In this document: positions 49,263 through 59,600 of the stretch, one piece after another
Position numbering within the stretch: the stretch's first letter is position 1
How the letters are laid out: each line of letters starts with the position of its first letter
Source of the DNA: Candidatus Daviesbacteria bacterium
GTDB taxonomy: Bacteria; Patescibacteria; Microgenomatia; Daviesbacterales; UBA10151
Assembly: GCA_028687915.1 (NCBI GenBank)
Contig: JAQTZF010000001.1
Span: 186,001-250,000, forward strand
Reading direction: 5' to 3'
Length of the DNA: 64,000 bases
The notes under the pieces: model-generated
Told to the model about the DNA's origin: nothing
Database searches by the model: none
Seen by the model: only the letters and a program-made list of their open reading frames with translations
Translations under genes and position numbers: made by a program

Positions 49263-51539
49263 ATGAGTTTTTTAGATAAATTAACTGCCAAACTTCCATT
49301 TAATAAACCATCCGAACAAACAGAGTATTTCTTTGCTGTAAGTATTGGTTCCTCTGAAGTTACTTCAACAGTCTGGGGTTTATATGGTAAACAAATTGAT
49401 ATCTTAGGTCAAAAAACCCTGAGCTATTCTGGTACAGAAGATTTAATTGAAAAAACTCATCAAGCCTTAGATGATTCTTTAGGTGCTCTTGATTTAGAAC
49501 CTGAAAAAGTTCTTTTTGGCGTGCCAGAATCATGGAGTATGGATGATAATTTAAAAGAACCCTACCTAAAACTTTTAAGTAAGATGCTTAAAGAATATGA
49601 TCTTTCCCCAATGGCTTATGTAACTACTACCAACTCTTTATCCTTTTTACTACAAAAACAAGAAGGAGCTCCTCCTACTGCAATCCTACTAGGTTTAGGT
49701 GAGTTTGTGGAAATAACTTTGGTAAAAGGTGGAAAAATTTTGGGTACTAAATCTAGTAAACGAACAGATATTTTATTTGAAGATATTGAAAGGGTATTAC
49801 AACAATTTACAGAGGTGGAGGTTTTACCTTCCAAGATATTACTTTACTCCACTAAGGCAGGACAAAATCTATCCCGATTACACGGTGACTTAATGTCTTT
49901 TCCGTGGATGGCCAAGTTATCTTTTCTTCATTTTCCTAAAATTGAAATATTGGCAGATGATATTTTATATCAGTCAGTTATTTTTGCAGGAGCATCTGAA
50001 CTTTATCCTGAAATAGATTTAAAACATAATTTCTCTCTTTATCAGCCAGTTACACCTTCTTTTGAAGAAAGATCATCTCATGTGAGAGGATTTCATGCCA
50101 TGAATCAGGAAGTTGATAAAGTAGAAGATTTAGGATTTGTTAAGGGTGATATTAGACAAAAACTAGAAGAGCAAGAGGATATAATTAGTGCTACACCACG
50201 AAAATTAAAAAAATTCCTATCTAGAGAAATTGATAATTTGGAGGATAATTTAGGAACTGATAATTTAATTTTTCCTAATGAAGTTTCAAGGGTTAATAAA
50301 TCTGTAACAGGTATATTTAATCCTATTACAGCTAAATTATCGTCATTATTTACAAAAATGAATATTCCTAAAAACTTATCATTTAAAAATTCGATATTTG
50401 GAAAATTATTAATTGCAGCTATTATTATTGGAGTTATTGTAGGTTTATATGTTTTTCTTTCTAAAGCTACTGTTAATATTTTGGTTGAACCAAAGCTTCT
50501 AACTAAAGAAACTCAGGTAGTTGCAGATCCAAAAGTAAAACAGATTGATGAGGCAAATAAAATTATTCCTGGAACAATTGTAGAAACTTCCCAAACTGGC
50601 ACAGACAAAGGAGTAGCTACTGGTTCAAAACAAATTGGTGATCCTGCCAAAGGAAAAGTAGTAATCCGTAATAAAACTGATGCTGCAATTAATGTGGCCA
50701 AGGGCACAACTTTAACTTCTGGCTCAGGTTTAAAATTTACTTTGGATCAAAGTGTGTCTATTGCATCTCAATCTTCTACTTTAACTCCTGATGGTCAAAC
50801 CACTACCTGGGGGAAATCAGAACCTGTAGGGGTAACAGCTGTAGCTATTGGTCCAGAAAGTAACTTAACAGGAGGAACAGAGATGAATGTGGGAAATTAT
50901 TCTAAAGATCAATTAATTTCCAGTGTTGATTCAGCTTTATCTGGTGGTACATCTAAAACAGTTACTGTGGTAACTGCTGATGATCAAAAAACTTTACAGG
51001 CCAGGTTAACAGATACCTTACGCCAAAAGGCTGTTGCTGATTTACAGTCCCAATCTAAAAATGGACAAAAAGTAATCACTGATGCTTTAGCAGTAGTTGA
51101 TGGAAAATATAGTTTTAGTAAACAAGCCAATGATGCTGCATCAGACTTTACCTTAAATGCTACCATTCGTTTCCGTGGTACTTCTTATCTTGATGCAGAT
51201 TTACGTACAATTGTCTCAAAACTAGTGGTAACTGATATTCCATCAAATTATCAGATGAGTTTACAGGATGCTCAAACTCAGGCAGAAGTAGCAAAAATAG
51301 AAAAAGATGGAAGGTTAGTTTTTAATGCTAAATTTATTGCTAAATTATTGCCAAACTTAAGTTTGGATGAAATAAGAAATCAAATTAAAGGAAAAAGTAC
51401 GGGAGACGCTGAGAATAAATTAAAAGGAATGGAAAATGTAATAGGCTCAGAAATTATATTATCACCTGCTTTGCCTGGACCTTTAGGCAGATTACCACTC
51501 TTAGATAAAAATATTACTATCACTATTTCTCCTAAATGA
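49263..51539 (+). CDS. Membrane-spanning fusion: actin-like ATPase half and baseplate J-like half
   Basis: 758 aa. Residues about 20-260 follow the PilM/FtsA actin-like fold (YFFAVSIGSSEVTSTVWGLY; AILLGLGEFVEITLVKGGKI). A charged linker leads to one membrane helix (about 380-399). The external part (about 405-758) contains GKVVIRNKTDAAINVAKGTT, typical of the baseplate J/gp47-like domains common in CPR surface proteins, and ends LLDKNITITISPK. It may couple a cytosolic ATPase-like module to a surface structure. The active-site Asp/Gly loops look partly degenerate, so ATP hydrolysis is uncertain. Confidence 0.75.
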   Translation: MSFLDKLTAKLPFNKPSEQTEYFFAVSIGSSEVTSTVWGLYGKQIDILGQKTLSYSGTEDLIEKTHQALDDSLGALDLEPEKVLFGVPESWSMDDNLKEPYLKLLSKMLKEYDLSPMAYVTTTNSLSFLLQKQEGAPPTAILLGLGEFVEITLVKGGKILGTKSSKRTDILFEDIERVLQQFTEVEVLPSKILLYSTKAGQNLSRLHGDLMSFPWMAKLSFLHFPKIEILADDILYQSVIFAGASELYPEIDLKHNFSLYQPVTPSFEERSSHVRGFHAMNQEVDKVEDLGFVKGDIRQKLEEQEDIISATPRKLKKFLSREIDNLEDNLGTDNLIFPNEVSRVNKSVTGIFNPITAKLSSLFTKMNIPKNLSFKNSIFGKLLIAAIIIGVIVGLYVFLSKATVNILVEPKLLTKETQVVADPKVKQIDEANKIIPGTIVETSQTGTDKGVATGSKQIGDPAKGKVVIRNKTDAAINVAKGTTLTSGSGLKFTLDQSVSIASQSSTLTPDGQTTTWGKSEPVGVTAVAIGPESNLTGGTEMNVGNYSKDQLISSVDSALSGGTSKTVTVVTADDQKTLQARLTDTLRQKAVADLQSQSKNGQKVITDALAVVDGKYSFSKQANDAASDFTLNATIRFRGTSYLDADLRTIVSKLVVTDIPSNYQMSLQDAQTQAEVAKIEKDGRLVFNAKFIAKLLPNLSLDEIRNQIKGKSTGDAENKLKGMENVIGSEIILSPALPGPLGRLPLLDKNITITISPK

Positions 51540-51549
51540 TATAAACTAA

Positions 51550-51582
51550 TTTAACTCGTCCACTAGCGGCGGACTCGTTAAA
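51550..51582 (+). terminator. Palindromic hairpin after the 49263 gene
   Basis: TTTAAC, TC, GTCC, loop ACTAGCGGC, GGAC, TC, GTTAAA: 6 + 4 bp with a symmetric internal loop, followed by TATTTT. It could end transcription of the 49263 gene; the loop core TAGCGG recurs in the repeat at 49237. Confidence 0.55.
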
Positions 51583-51611
51583 TATTTTGAACCCAAAATT
51601 ATGATTAAAAG

Positions 51612-51641
51612 TTGTGTAAATTAGCGCATTTTGGGTATAAT
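51612..51641 (+). promoter_or_regulatory. ruvX leaderless promoter
   Basis: TTGTGT (51612-51617), 18-base spacer, TATAAT (51636-51641), 6 bases to ATG 51648. It decides the start over the in-frame upstream TTG at 51612, which is the -35 box itself. Confidence 0.65.
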
Positions 51642-51647
51642 CATCAG

Positions 51648-52028
51648 ATGAGATATTTAGGTGTTGATTGGGGTCTTAAAAAAATTGGTATTGCTGTTTC
51701 AGAAGGAGAGTTAGCTACTCCTTTAAAAACTCTGAATGTTAAAAGTTTAGATGATGCTATAGCTCAAGTGGTGGAATGTGTGGAGGATGAGATTGCTGAT
51801 TTGATTATTTTAGGTCAGCCTGAAGGAGAAATGGGGGAGATTGTTAAAAAAGTGGCTAAGAGGCTTAAAGGCGAAGGCTTTGATGTAAAATTGACTGATG
51901 AGACATTATCTACCCAAGATGCAAAGAGTCTTTTGATTGAAATGGGATTAGGAAAAAAAGACCGCAAAGAGGATAATGCTACCGCTGCTGCCATAATCTT
52001 ACAAAGATATCTGGATGAGAAACATTAA
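51648..52028 (+). CDS. ruvX: RuvX/YqgF RNase H-like nuclease
   Basis: 126 aa: YLGVDWGLKKIGIAVSEGEL at the N-terminus, LIILGQPEGEMGE in the middle, TDETLSTQDAK and the C-terminal EDNATAAAIILQRYLDE are the family's acidic active-site segments. Members process pre-16S rRNA 5' ends and may resolve Holliday junctions. It overlaps mltG by 14 bases; ruvX-mltG adjacency is common in bacteria. Confidence 0.93.
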   Translation: MRYLGVDWGLKKIGIAVSEGELATPLKTLNVKSLDDAIAQVVECVEDEIADLIILGQPEGEMGEIVKKVAKRLKGEGFDVKLTDETLSTQDAKSLLIEMGLGKKDRKEDNATAAAIILQRYLDEKH

Positions 52029-52791
52029 TTTTCGATTCATTGCTTTAGTTGTTTTTCTATTTTGTGTTTTTTTAACATTTAAAGGCTATAAAGCATATAA
52101 AGCTTCTTTAATAACTCCAACTCCTACACCAACTGTTGAAACTCAAAAGAAAGTTACCTTGCTTGAGGGTTGGAGAGTAGAAGAGATGGCTGAGAAATTA
52201 AATAAAGAATTGGGTATTAAGAATGAAGATTTCTTGAAAATTGCCAAAGAAGGTTATATGTTTCCTGATACATATTTTTTTGATCAGGATGCATCTGCTT
52301 CTGCTGTTGCCAGTAAACTGAGAGCTACTTTTGATTTAAAGTACGACGCTGATTTACAAACAAAAATAAAGAATGCAGGACTTACTCCCAGCGAAGGTGT
52401 TATTCTAGCTTCAATTGTAGAAAGAGAAGCAAGGTCTAGTGAAGCAAGAAGAATGGTTGCATCAATTTTACTTAAAAGATTAAGAATAGATATGGGCTTA
52501 AATGTGGATGCCAGTATTCAATATGCCTTAGGTTATCAAACACAGGAAAAATCATGGTGGAAAAGACATTTAACTAAGAATGATTTAAAAGTTAACTCAC
52601 CATATAACAGTTATATTCATGCAGGTTTACCCCCAACTCCAATCTGTAATCCATCATTATCATCTCTTGAAGCAGTGGCAAATGCCGATTTAAAAACTCC
52701 TTATCTTTACTACTCCCATGATCTAGAAGGAGTTCCACATTATGCCAAAACTCTGGAAGAGCATAATCAAAACGTAGCTAATTACTTATAA
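52015..52791 (+). CDS. mltG: Endolytic murein transglycosylase MltG
   Basis: 258 aa: N-terminal membrane anchor (about 5-23), a Thr/Pro linker, a small LysM-like region (KKVTLLEGWRVEEMAEKLNK) and the YceG catalytic domain with the active Glu in GVILASIVEREARSS and the signature NSPYNSYIHAGLPPTPICNP. It cuts nascent glycan strands to set their length. It is shorter than E. coli MltG (340 aa), mainly in the first half. Confidence 0.95.
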   Translation: MRNINFRFIALVVFLFCVFLTFKGYKAYKASLITPTPTPTVETQKKVTLLEGWRVEEMAEKLNKELGIKNEDFLKIAKEGYMFPDTYFFDQDASASAVASKLRATFDLKYDADLQTKIKNAGLTPSEGVILASIVEREARSSEARRMVASILLKRLRIDMGLNVDASIQYALGYQTQEKSWWKRHLTKNDLKVNSPYNSYIHAGLPPTPICNPSLSSLEAVANADLKTPYLYYSHDLEGVPHYAKTLEEHNQNVANYL

Positions 52792-52792
52792 G

Positions 52793-52990
52793 TTATTTTT
52801 TAATTATTCTAGGATAAAGATAAATTAAAACCCCAACTGCAATTAAACCAATTCCCCATTTAATAGGGTGAAGCCCAAATAATAGATTGGCAAGTAATGC
52901 TCCTATACCTATACCAACAATTAAATTTGCTATACAACAAGTGGAAGTTTTATCGCAACACATAATATTTTTTGTAGCTTTTTTAGCCAT
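52793..52990 (-). CDS. Small Cys-rich membrane protein, 65 aa
   Basis: Two hydrophobic helices (about 20-40 and 44-60) after a head containing CC and a second CC (MCCDKTSTCC). The Cys cluster could bind a metal or cluster at the membrane face. A Shine-Dalgarno-like GGGGGTGA lies 4 bases before the ATG. It is convergent with mltG and divergent from rpoB. No family is recognised. Confidence 0.65.
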   Translation of the reverse strand: MAKKATKNIMCCDKTSTCCIANLIVGIGIGALLANLLFGLHPIKWGIGLIAVGVLIYLYPRIIKK

Positions 52991-53070
52991 ATATTTTCAC
53001 CCCCTCGATTTAAGTATTAAGTATTATGTACTAAGTATCAAGGGTCAAAAATGTACACTAAACCTCACTG

Positions 53071-53099
53071 TTGACAGAGAGGAGAGTTTGTGGTTAAAT
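53071..53099 (+). promoter_or_regulatory. rpoBC promoter
   Basis: A perfect TTGACA (53071-53076), 17-base spacer, TTAAAT (53094-53099). Start predicted near 53106, about 98 bases before ATG 53204. The terminator hairpin at 53122 lies inside this leader. Confidence 0.65.
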
Positions 53100-53121
53100 T
53101 ACCCTCAGCCAAAGAGTTTTT

Positions 53122-53153
53122 AAGAGGCATACTTGCTATGTATGCTTCTTTTT
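53122..53153 (+). terminator. Terminator-like hairpin in rpoB leader (putative attenuator)
   Basis: An 11-bp stem (AAGAGGCATAC / GTATGCTTCTT, one G-T wobble) with a 7-base loop TTGCTAT and a T-run (53149-53153). It lies between promoter and gene. No forward gene ends just upstream apart from mltG, 330 bases away, so it is better explained as an attenuator than as a terminator for mltG. Confidence 0.75.
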
Positions 53154-53203
53154 CGTTGTAGTCCCATTAAAGGAACTATAGGTCTTAAGGAAACCATCTA
53201 CTG

Positions 53204-56200
53204 ATGCCAAAACAAGTTGATAAACAAGTAAATAAAAGCTCCCGTACATACTGGGGCAGCCGAAAGAATTTCAACCAACAGTTTGATTTAACGTACCTCC
53301 AAAAAGAATCCTATGCTTGGTTTATGGAACAAGGTATTGGTGAGATCTTACATTCAGTTAATCCAGTCCTCGATTTTACCGGTAAAAATTGGAAACTTAC
53401 CTTTGAAGAATATACTTTAGGTAAACCACGATACACCCCTGATGAAGCAAATCTGAAGGGGGTTTCTTTTGATGCACCTCTTCGTGTTAAAGTAACCTTG
53501 ATTAATTTACAAACTAACGAAGAATACAAACAAGAGGTTTTCTTGGGAGATATTCCTCAAATGACAGATAAAGGAACCTTTATTGTCAATGGAATAGAAA
53601 GAGCAGTTGTTAACCAAATCGTCCGTTCACCGGGCGTTTTCTTTTCTTCTTCACAAGATCCAATTACCGGAAAGATTTTATATTCAGCAGAACTTAGACC
53701 AGCTCACGGATCCTGGTTAGAATTTTCAATCTCCAGATCAGATGTTTTGACAGTAAAAATAGACAGACGTAGAAAATTTGCAGCTTCTACTTTCCTTAGA
53801 GCAATTGGTTATTCTGAAGATGATCAAATCAGAGAACTTTTTGCTGATATTGAGTTACCAGAAGATCGTAATTTTATTGCCTCAACTTTAGGAAAAGATA
53901 CTACAACAAATACAGATGAAGCCTTGCTTGAAATCTATCGAAAAATGCGTCCTGGTGATCCAGTTGTTTTGGATAATGCTAAAGCATTACTTTCTGGAAT
54001 GTTCTTTAACAGCAGACGTTATGATTTAACCAGAGTTGGTCGATTTAAGATCAATAAAAAGTTAAAACTTGATATTCCAAACACTCCGGAAAATTGGATT
54101 TTGAAGAATGAAGATATTATTGCTACTATTCGTTATTTAATTAATTTACAAATGGGACAGGGTAAAGTTGATGATATTGATCATTTGGCTAACCGACGTG
54201 TCAGACGTGTGGGAGAGCTTGTTGCTCAGAATGCTTTTTGGGTAGGACTTTTACGACTTGAGCGAGTGATTAAAGAAAGAATGAGTTTGCTTTCTGCTGA
54301 AATGGAAATTAATCCAGGATCTTTGGTTAATGCCAGACCTATTATTGCAGCAGTAAATGAATTTTTCCGTTCTTCCCAACTTTCTCAGATTTTAGACCAA
54401 ACTAATCCTTTATCTGAAGTTGATCATTTAAGAAGATTAACTGTTACAGGACAAGGTGGTATAACCCGCGAAAGAGCTTCTTTCTCTATTCGTGATATTA
54501 ACCATTCCCAATACGGAAGAATTGATCCGATCAGATCTCCGGAAGGACCTAATATTGGTTTAGTTACATATTTAGCCCTTTATTCAAGAATTAATGAATA
54601 TGGATTTTTAGAAACTCCTTATAAAAAAGTAGTCTTAGAAAAAGGCAAACCCAGAGTTACAGATGAAGTGGTTTACTTGTCAGCTGAAGATGAAGAGGAA
54701 TTCTATATTACTGAAGCAACTGCTAAATTAGATGAACAAGGATTTATTACTTCAGAACGTGTGCCAGTTAGACATAACGGTAGCTTTTTTGAAACTGAAG
54801 CTAATGTAATTAATTATATTGATGTTTCACCTCAACAAATTGTGGGTATTTCTGCGTCCCTTATTCCGTTCTTAGCTCATGATGATGCTAACCGAGCCTT
54901 GATGGGTTCACACATGCAGAATCAGGCAGTCCCATTATTACTTCCAACAGCTCCTGTTGTAGGAACTGGTATGGAGGTTGTAGTTGCAGATAATATGTCC
55001 CGGGTACAAAGAGCCCCATATGATGGAACTATTACTTATGTTGATGGAGAAAAATTAACCATCACAGGTAAGCATGAATCTAACACTTATTTAATTAAAA
55101 AGTTTGTTAATACACCAGAAAATACCTGTTATTCACAAAGACCTGCAGTTTCAATCGGTCAAAAAGTACAAGAAGGTGACTTATTATTAGAAGGAACAGC
55201 AACTGATGGTGGAGAATTATCATTGGGAAGAAACCTATTAATTGCCTACATGAACTATGAAGGTTTAGGTTATGAGGATGCTATTGTTATTTCTGAAAAA
55301 TTGGTTAAACAAGATGCACTTTCTTCAATTTATATTGAAGAATATATTACAGATGTTGTAGAAACAAAGCTTGGGCCAGATGAATTAACACGAGATATTC
55401 CAAATGTTGCTGAAGAAAATTTAGCTAATCTTGATGAAACCGGTATTGTTCAAATTGGAGCTAAAGTTGGACCAAATGATATTTTAGTAGGAAAAGTACA
55501 GCCAAAAGGTGAAACAGAATTAACTGCAGAAGAAAGATTATTACGAGCAATCTTTGGAGAAAAAGCTAAAGAAGTTCGAGATACTTCACTTCGAATGCCT
55601 CATGGTGAACGTGGAACTGTTATTGGAGTTCAGATTTTATCCCGAGAAAACGGTGATGAACTAGACGCTGGAACTCTGCAAAAGATTAAAGTAAAAATTG
55701 CTCAACTCCGAAAAGTTACTGTTGGAGATAAGTTAGCTGGTCGTCACGGAAATAAAGGTGTTATTTCCAGAATAGTTCCAGAAGTTGACATGCCTCATCT
55801 TCCTGATGGTACCCCAGTTGATATTATTATTTCTCCAGTGACCATCCTTTCCCGTATGAACTTGGGACAATTATTGGAAGCTCACCTAGGTTTAGCTGCT
55901 ACCAGATTAGGTATAAAAGTAGCTGCTCCAGTTTTTGAAAAGATTCCAGAATCAATTATTTTAGACATGCTTGAAAAAGCAGGCATTCCTGAAACAGGTA
56001 AAATGAAGCTAATTGATGGTCGAACCGGTGAATACTTTGATCAGGATGTAGTGGTTGGAATGGCATATTTCCTTAAACTTATTCACATGGTTGAAGATAA
56101 ACAACATGCTCGTTCAACTGGTCCATATTCTATGGTTACACAACAACCTTTGGGTGGTAAAGCTCAAATGGGAGGACAAAGACTTGGAGAAATGGAAGTT

Positions 56201-56683
56201 TGGGCACTTGAAGCTTATGGTGCAGCACATATTTTACAGGAAATGTTAACTATTAAATCTGATGATGTAGTAGGCAGAACCAGAGCTTACCAAGCAATTA
56301 TTCAGGGAGAAGATATTCCACAAGCTTTGATTCCTGAATCATTTAAAGTGCTTGTTAAAGAATTACAGTCATTGGGTATTAATGTAGAAACAGTTAATCC
56401 AAAATTAGGTGTATTAGAGTTGGATGTAGAAGTTAAACCAGAAGAAGCAGTCAGAACAGCTGAAATGCAGGAAGCAATGGGTGCAGAACCTTTGGGTGAA
56501 TTATCAGAATTACTTACAGAAGATTCTCCTATGGAAGTAATCGATGCGGTTGACTTAAAAGAAGAAGTAGGCGAAAATGTACCATCAGGATCAGAAATGT
56601 TGGCTGAACTCGTTGCGCCTACAGAAGAAGAACCTGAAGAAGCAGAATTGAAAGAAGTAGAGGAAGAGGAGGAAAAAGAATAA
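53204..56683 (+). CDS. rpoB: RNA polymerase beta subunit
   Basis: 1159 aa, shorter than E. coli (1342). Rifampicin-pocket region SSQLSQILDQTNPLSEVDHL, then GQGGITRERASFSIRDINHS; the position equal to E. coli Ser531 is Thr. Active-centre segments GRIDPIRSPEGPNIGLV and KVTVGDKLAGRHGNKGVISR are intact, and the clamp-end RLGEMEVWALEAYGAAHILQ is conserved. It ends in a Glu-rich tail. rpoC starts one base after the stop. A weak AAGGA lies 12 bases before the ATG. Confidence 0.98.
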   Translation: MPKQVDKQVNKSSRTYWGSRKNFNQQFDLTYLQKESYAWFMEQGIGEILHSVNPVLDFTGKNWKLTFEEYTLGKPRYTPDEANLKGVSFDAPLRVKVTLINLQTNEEYKQEVFLGDIPQMTDKGTFIVNGIERAVVNQIVRSPGVFFSSSQDPITGKILYSAELRPAHGSWLEFSISRSDVLTVKIDRRRKFAASTFLRAIGYSEDDQIRELFADIELPEDRNFIASTLGKDTTTNTDEALLEIYRKMRPGDPVVLDNAKALLSGMFFNSRRYDLTRVGRFKINKKLKLDIPNTPENWILKNEDIIATIRYLINLQMGQGKVDDIDHLANRRVRRVGELVAQNAFWVGLLRLERVIKERMSLLSAEMEINPGSLVNARPIIAAVNEFFRSSQLSQILDQTNPLSEVDHLRRLTVTGQGGITRERASFSIRDINHSQYGRIDPIRSPEGPNIGLVTYLALYSRINEYGFLETPYKKVVLEKGKPRVTDEVVYLSAEDEEEFYITEATAKLDEQGFITSERVPVRHNGSFFETEANVINYIDVSPQQIVGISASLIPFLAHDDANRALMGSHMQNQAVPLLLPTAPVVGTGMEVVVADNMSRVQRAPYDGTITYVDGEKLTITGKHESNTYLIKKFVNTPENTCYSQRPAVSIGQKVQEGDLLLEGTATDGGELSLGRNLLIAYMNYEGLGYEDAIVISEKLVKQDALSSIYIEEYITDVVETKLGPDELTRDIPNVAEENLANLDETGIVQIGAKVGPNDILVGKVQPKGETELTAEERLLRAIFGEKAKEVRDTSLRMPHGERGTVIGVQILSRENGDELDAGTLQKIKVKIAQLRKVTVGDKLAGRHGNKGVISRIVPEVDMPHLPDGTPVDIIISPVTILSRMNLGQLLEAHLGLAATRLGIKVAAPVFEKIPESIILDMLEKAGIPETGKMKLIDGRTGEYFDQDVVVGMAYFLKLIHMVEDKQHARSTGPYSMVTQQPLGGKAQMGGQRLGEMEVWALEAYGAAHILQEMLTIKSDDVVGRTRAYQAIIQGEDIPQALIPESFKVLVKELQSLGINVETVNPKLGVLELDVEVKPEEAVRTAEMQEAMGAEPLGELSELLTEDSPMEVIDAVDLKEEVGENVPSGSEMLAELVAPTEEEPEEAELKEVEEEEEKE

Positions 56684-56684
56684 T

Positions 56685-59600
56685 ATGAACAACGACTTGT
56701 TAGATTTTGAAAGTTTAAAAGTAACTATTGCCAGCCCGGAACAAATTAAGGCATGGTCTTTTGGGGAAGTCACAAAACCAGAAACTATCAATTACAGAAC
56801 ACTTAAACCTGAAAAAGATGGTTTATTTGCTGAAAATATCTTTGGTCCAACCAAAGATTATGAATGTTATTGTGGAAAATACAAAAGAATCAGATACAGA
56901 GGTGTTATTTGTGATAAATGTGGTGTTGAAGTTACTCAAAGCAAAGTTAGACGTGAAAGAATGGGTCATATTACCCTCGCTGCAGCTGTTGCTCATAATT
57001 GGTTTGTTAAAGGTGCTCCTTCTAAATTATCTTTGGTATTAGATCTTTCCTTAAAAAGCTTGGAAGCAGTTATCTATTTTGCTTCATATTTAGTTACAGA
57101 TATTGATGTTCCTCTTAAAGAGAAATCAATGGAAAAATTAGAAAAAGATTTGGAAGCCAAAAAAGCAGAAGCTCAGGATATCTTTGATAAAGCAGTGGTA
57201 AATTTGGAATTTGAACTCAAAAAACAAGTATCTGAACTCAAAAAAGGTAAGGGAGAAGGCACAGAACTCGTAGCAGAAGACATGGGTCTAAAAACAAAAC
57301 AAGAAATTCAAAAAATGCGTGATAATTTAGCAGTTGGTTTTGGACAACTGGAGCAAATCTATAAAGCAGTATCAGATTTAGTTAAAAGCATTAATTTCAT
57401 GAGAGTAATGTCTGAAGATGAATATCTAAAACTTGATGAATATGGTGTATCTGATTTCCTTACCGTTGGTATGGGAGCAGAAGGATTACTTGAAGTATTA
57501 AAGAAAATTGATATGGATAAGTTATCCGCAGACTTAAAAGAAGAAGTTCGAAAAACTACTGGTCAAAGACATATTAAAGCTACAAAAAGACTTCGTGTTG
57601 TTGAAGGCATGAGAGCTGCTGATGTTGCTCCAGAATATATGGTTATGAGAATATTACCAGTTATTCCACCAGATCTTCGACCTATGGTTCAACTTCCTGG
57701 AGGAAGATTTGCTACTTCTGATTTGAATGATTTATACAGAAGAGTTATCAACCGAAATAATCGTTTGAAAAGATTAATTGATCTAGGTGCTCCAGAAATT
57801 ATTTTAAGAAACGAAAAAAGAATGTTACAAGAAGCAGTTGATGCTCTTATTGATTCTAACTTAAAGACAACCAGACGTGGAGCAGGAACAGGCCACGTAC
57901 TCAGATCATTATCTGACATGCTTCGTGGAAAACAAGGAAGATTTAGACAAAACCTCTTAGGAAAAAGAGTTGATTATTCCGGACGTTCAGTTATTGTTGT
58001 TGGTCCACATTTGAAATTAAACCAAGTTGGTTTACCAAGAGAAATGGCTTTGGAAATGTTCAAACCATTTGTTCTTCGAGAAGTAATTGGTCGTGGACTA
58101 GCTGCAAATATTAAAGGAGCTAAAAATATTTTGGAACTTCGAACAGCTGAAGTTTGGGATATTTTAGAGGGTGTAGTACAAGGTCACCCAGTTTTGATTA
58201 ACCGTGCTCCAACTTTACACAGACTTGGTATTCAGGCTTTTTATCCAGTTCTAATTGATGGTAGTGCTATTCAAATCCATCCTTGTGTTTGTGCTGGATT
58301 TAATGCTGATTTTGATGGTGACCAAATGGCTATTCACGTCCCATTAAGCAAGAGAGCAAGAGATGAAGCAGAAAACTTAATGTTAGCCAGAGAAAATATT
58401 TTGAGACCAGCTTCTGGCACTCCTGTAACAGCACCAAACCGGGAGATGGGTCTTGGATCTTATTATGCAACTACTGTTGATGACAAGATTGAACCAATTA
58501 CAGATCGAGTTTTTTCTCCAAATGAAGCTATTTTAGCTTTTCAAGTTGGAAAAGTAGGACTTCGACAACAGATTTTAGTTCGTTTTGAAGATGGTACTCA
58601 ACTTGAAACAAGTGTTGGAAGAGTAATGTTTAATGAATTATTACCTCTAAACCAAAGATTTATTAACAGCGCTGTAGGAGTAAAAGATTTGCAAGATATT
58701 ACTATGAAAGCTTTTAGTGTCAAAGAAACTAGTGAAGAAGTAGCAGTCTTAATTGATAATTTGAAAGATTTTGGTTTCTGGGGTTCAGGTTTATCTGGAT
58801 TATCTTTAGGAGTGTTTGATAATACTATTATTCCAGAAAAAGATAAAATGATTGCAGATGGAGATAAAGAAGTTTCTGAAGTTGATGGAAATTTCAAAAA
58901 AGGTTTGATCACTAATGATGAAAAGAGAGTCTTAACTGAAGAAATTTGGACCAGAATTGGTGATGATATTGCAAAAAAGACACTTGGATCACTTACTCCA
59001 GATAATCCTGTAAGTATTATTATGAAATCCGGTGGAGCCAGAGCTACACCAGAACAAATCAAACAACTTTCTGGTATGAGAGGTTTTTCCGTCGATCCAA
59101 CCGGTAAAATTGTTGAACTTCCAACTAAATCTAACTATCGCCAAGGTTTGGCTGTGTTTGAATACTTCACATCTTCCCGAGGTGCTAGAAAAGGTGTGGC
59201 TGACCGTGCTATCAAGACAGCTGATGCAGGTTACTTAACCAGAAGATTAGTTGATGTTGCTCATGATGTCATTATCCGAACAGAAGATTGTGGTGATGAA
59301 CACGGTTTGGTACTTCCGGTATCCAGTGAAGGATTTTCAGTTGGTGTATCACGATTCTTAGGCAGGCATGTTGCTACTAAGATAGTTGATCCAAAAACTA
59401 AAAAAGTTATTGCTGAGGCTGGTGAATACTTGGATGAGGATAAAATTAAACAAATTGTTGATGCAAATGTTGCTGAAATTAATGTTTACTCTCCTCTTTC
59501 CTGTAAAGCTAAATATGGAGTTTGTGGAAAATGTTATGGTTGGGACTTCACAACTCGCAAGCCAGTGGCAATTGGTGTACCAGTCGGTGTTGTAGCTGCA

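Noticed and set aside
58598..59062. Open frame of 154 codons on the minus strand inside rpoC
   Set aside because: It lies antisense to a fully conserved part of rpoC, with no promoter or recognisable protein.
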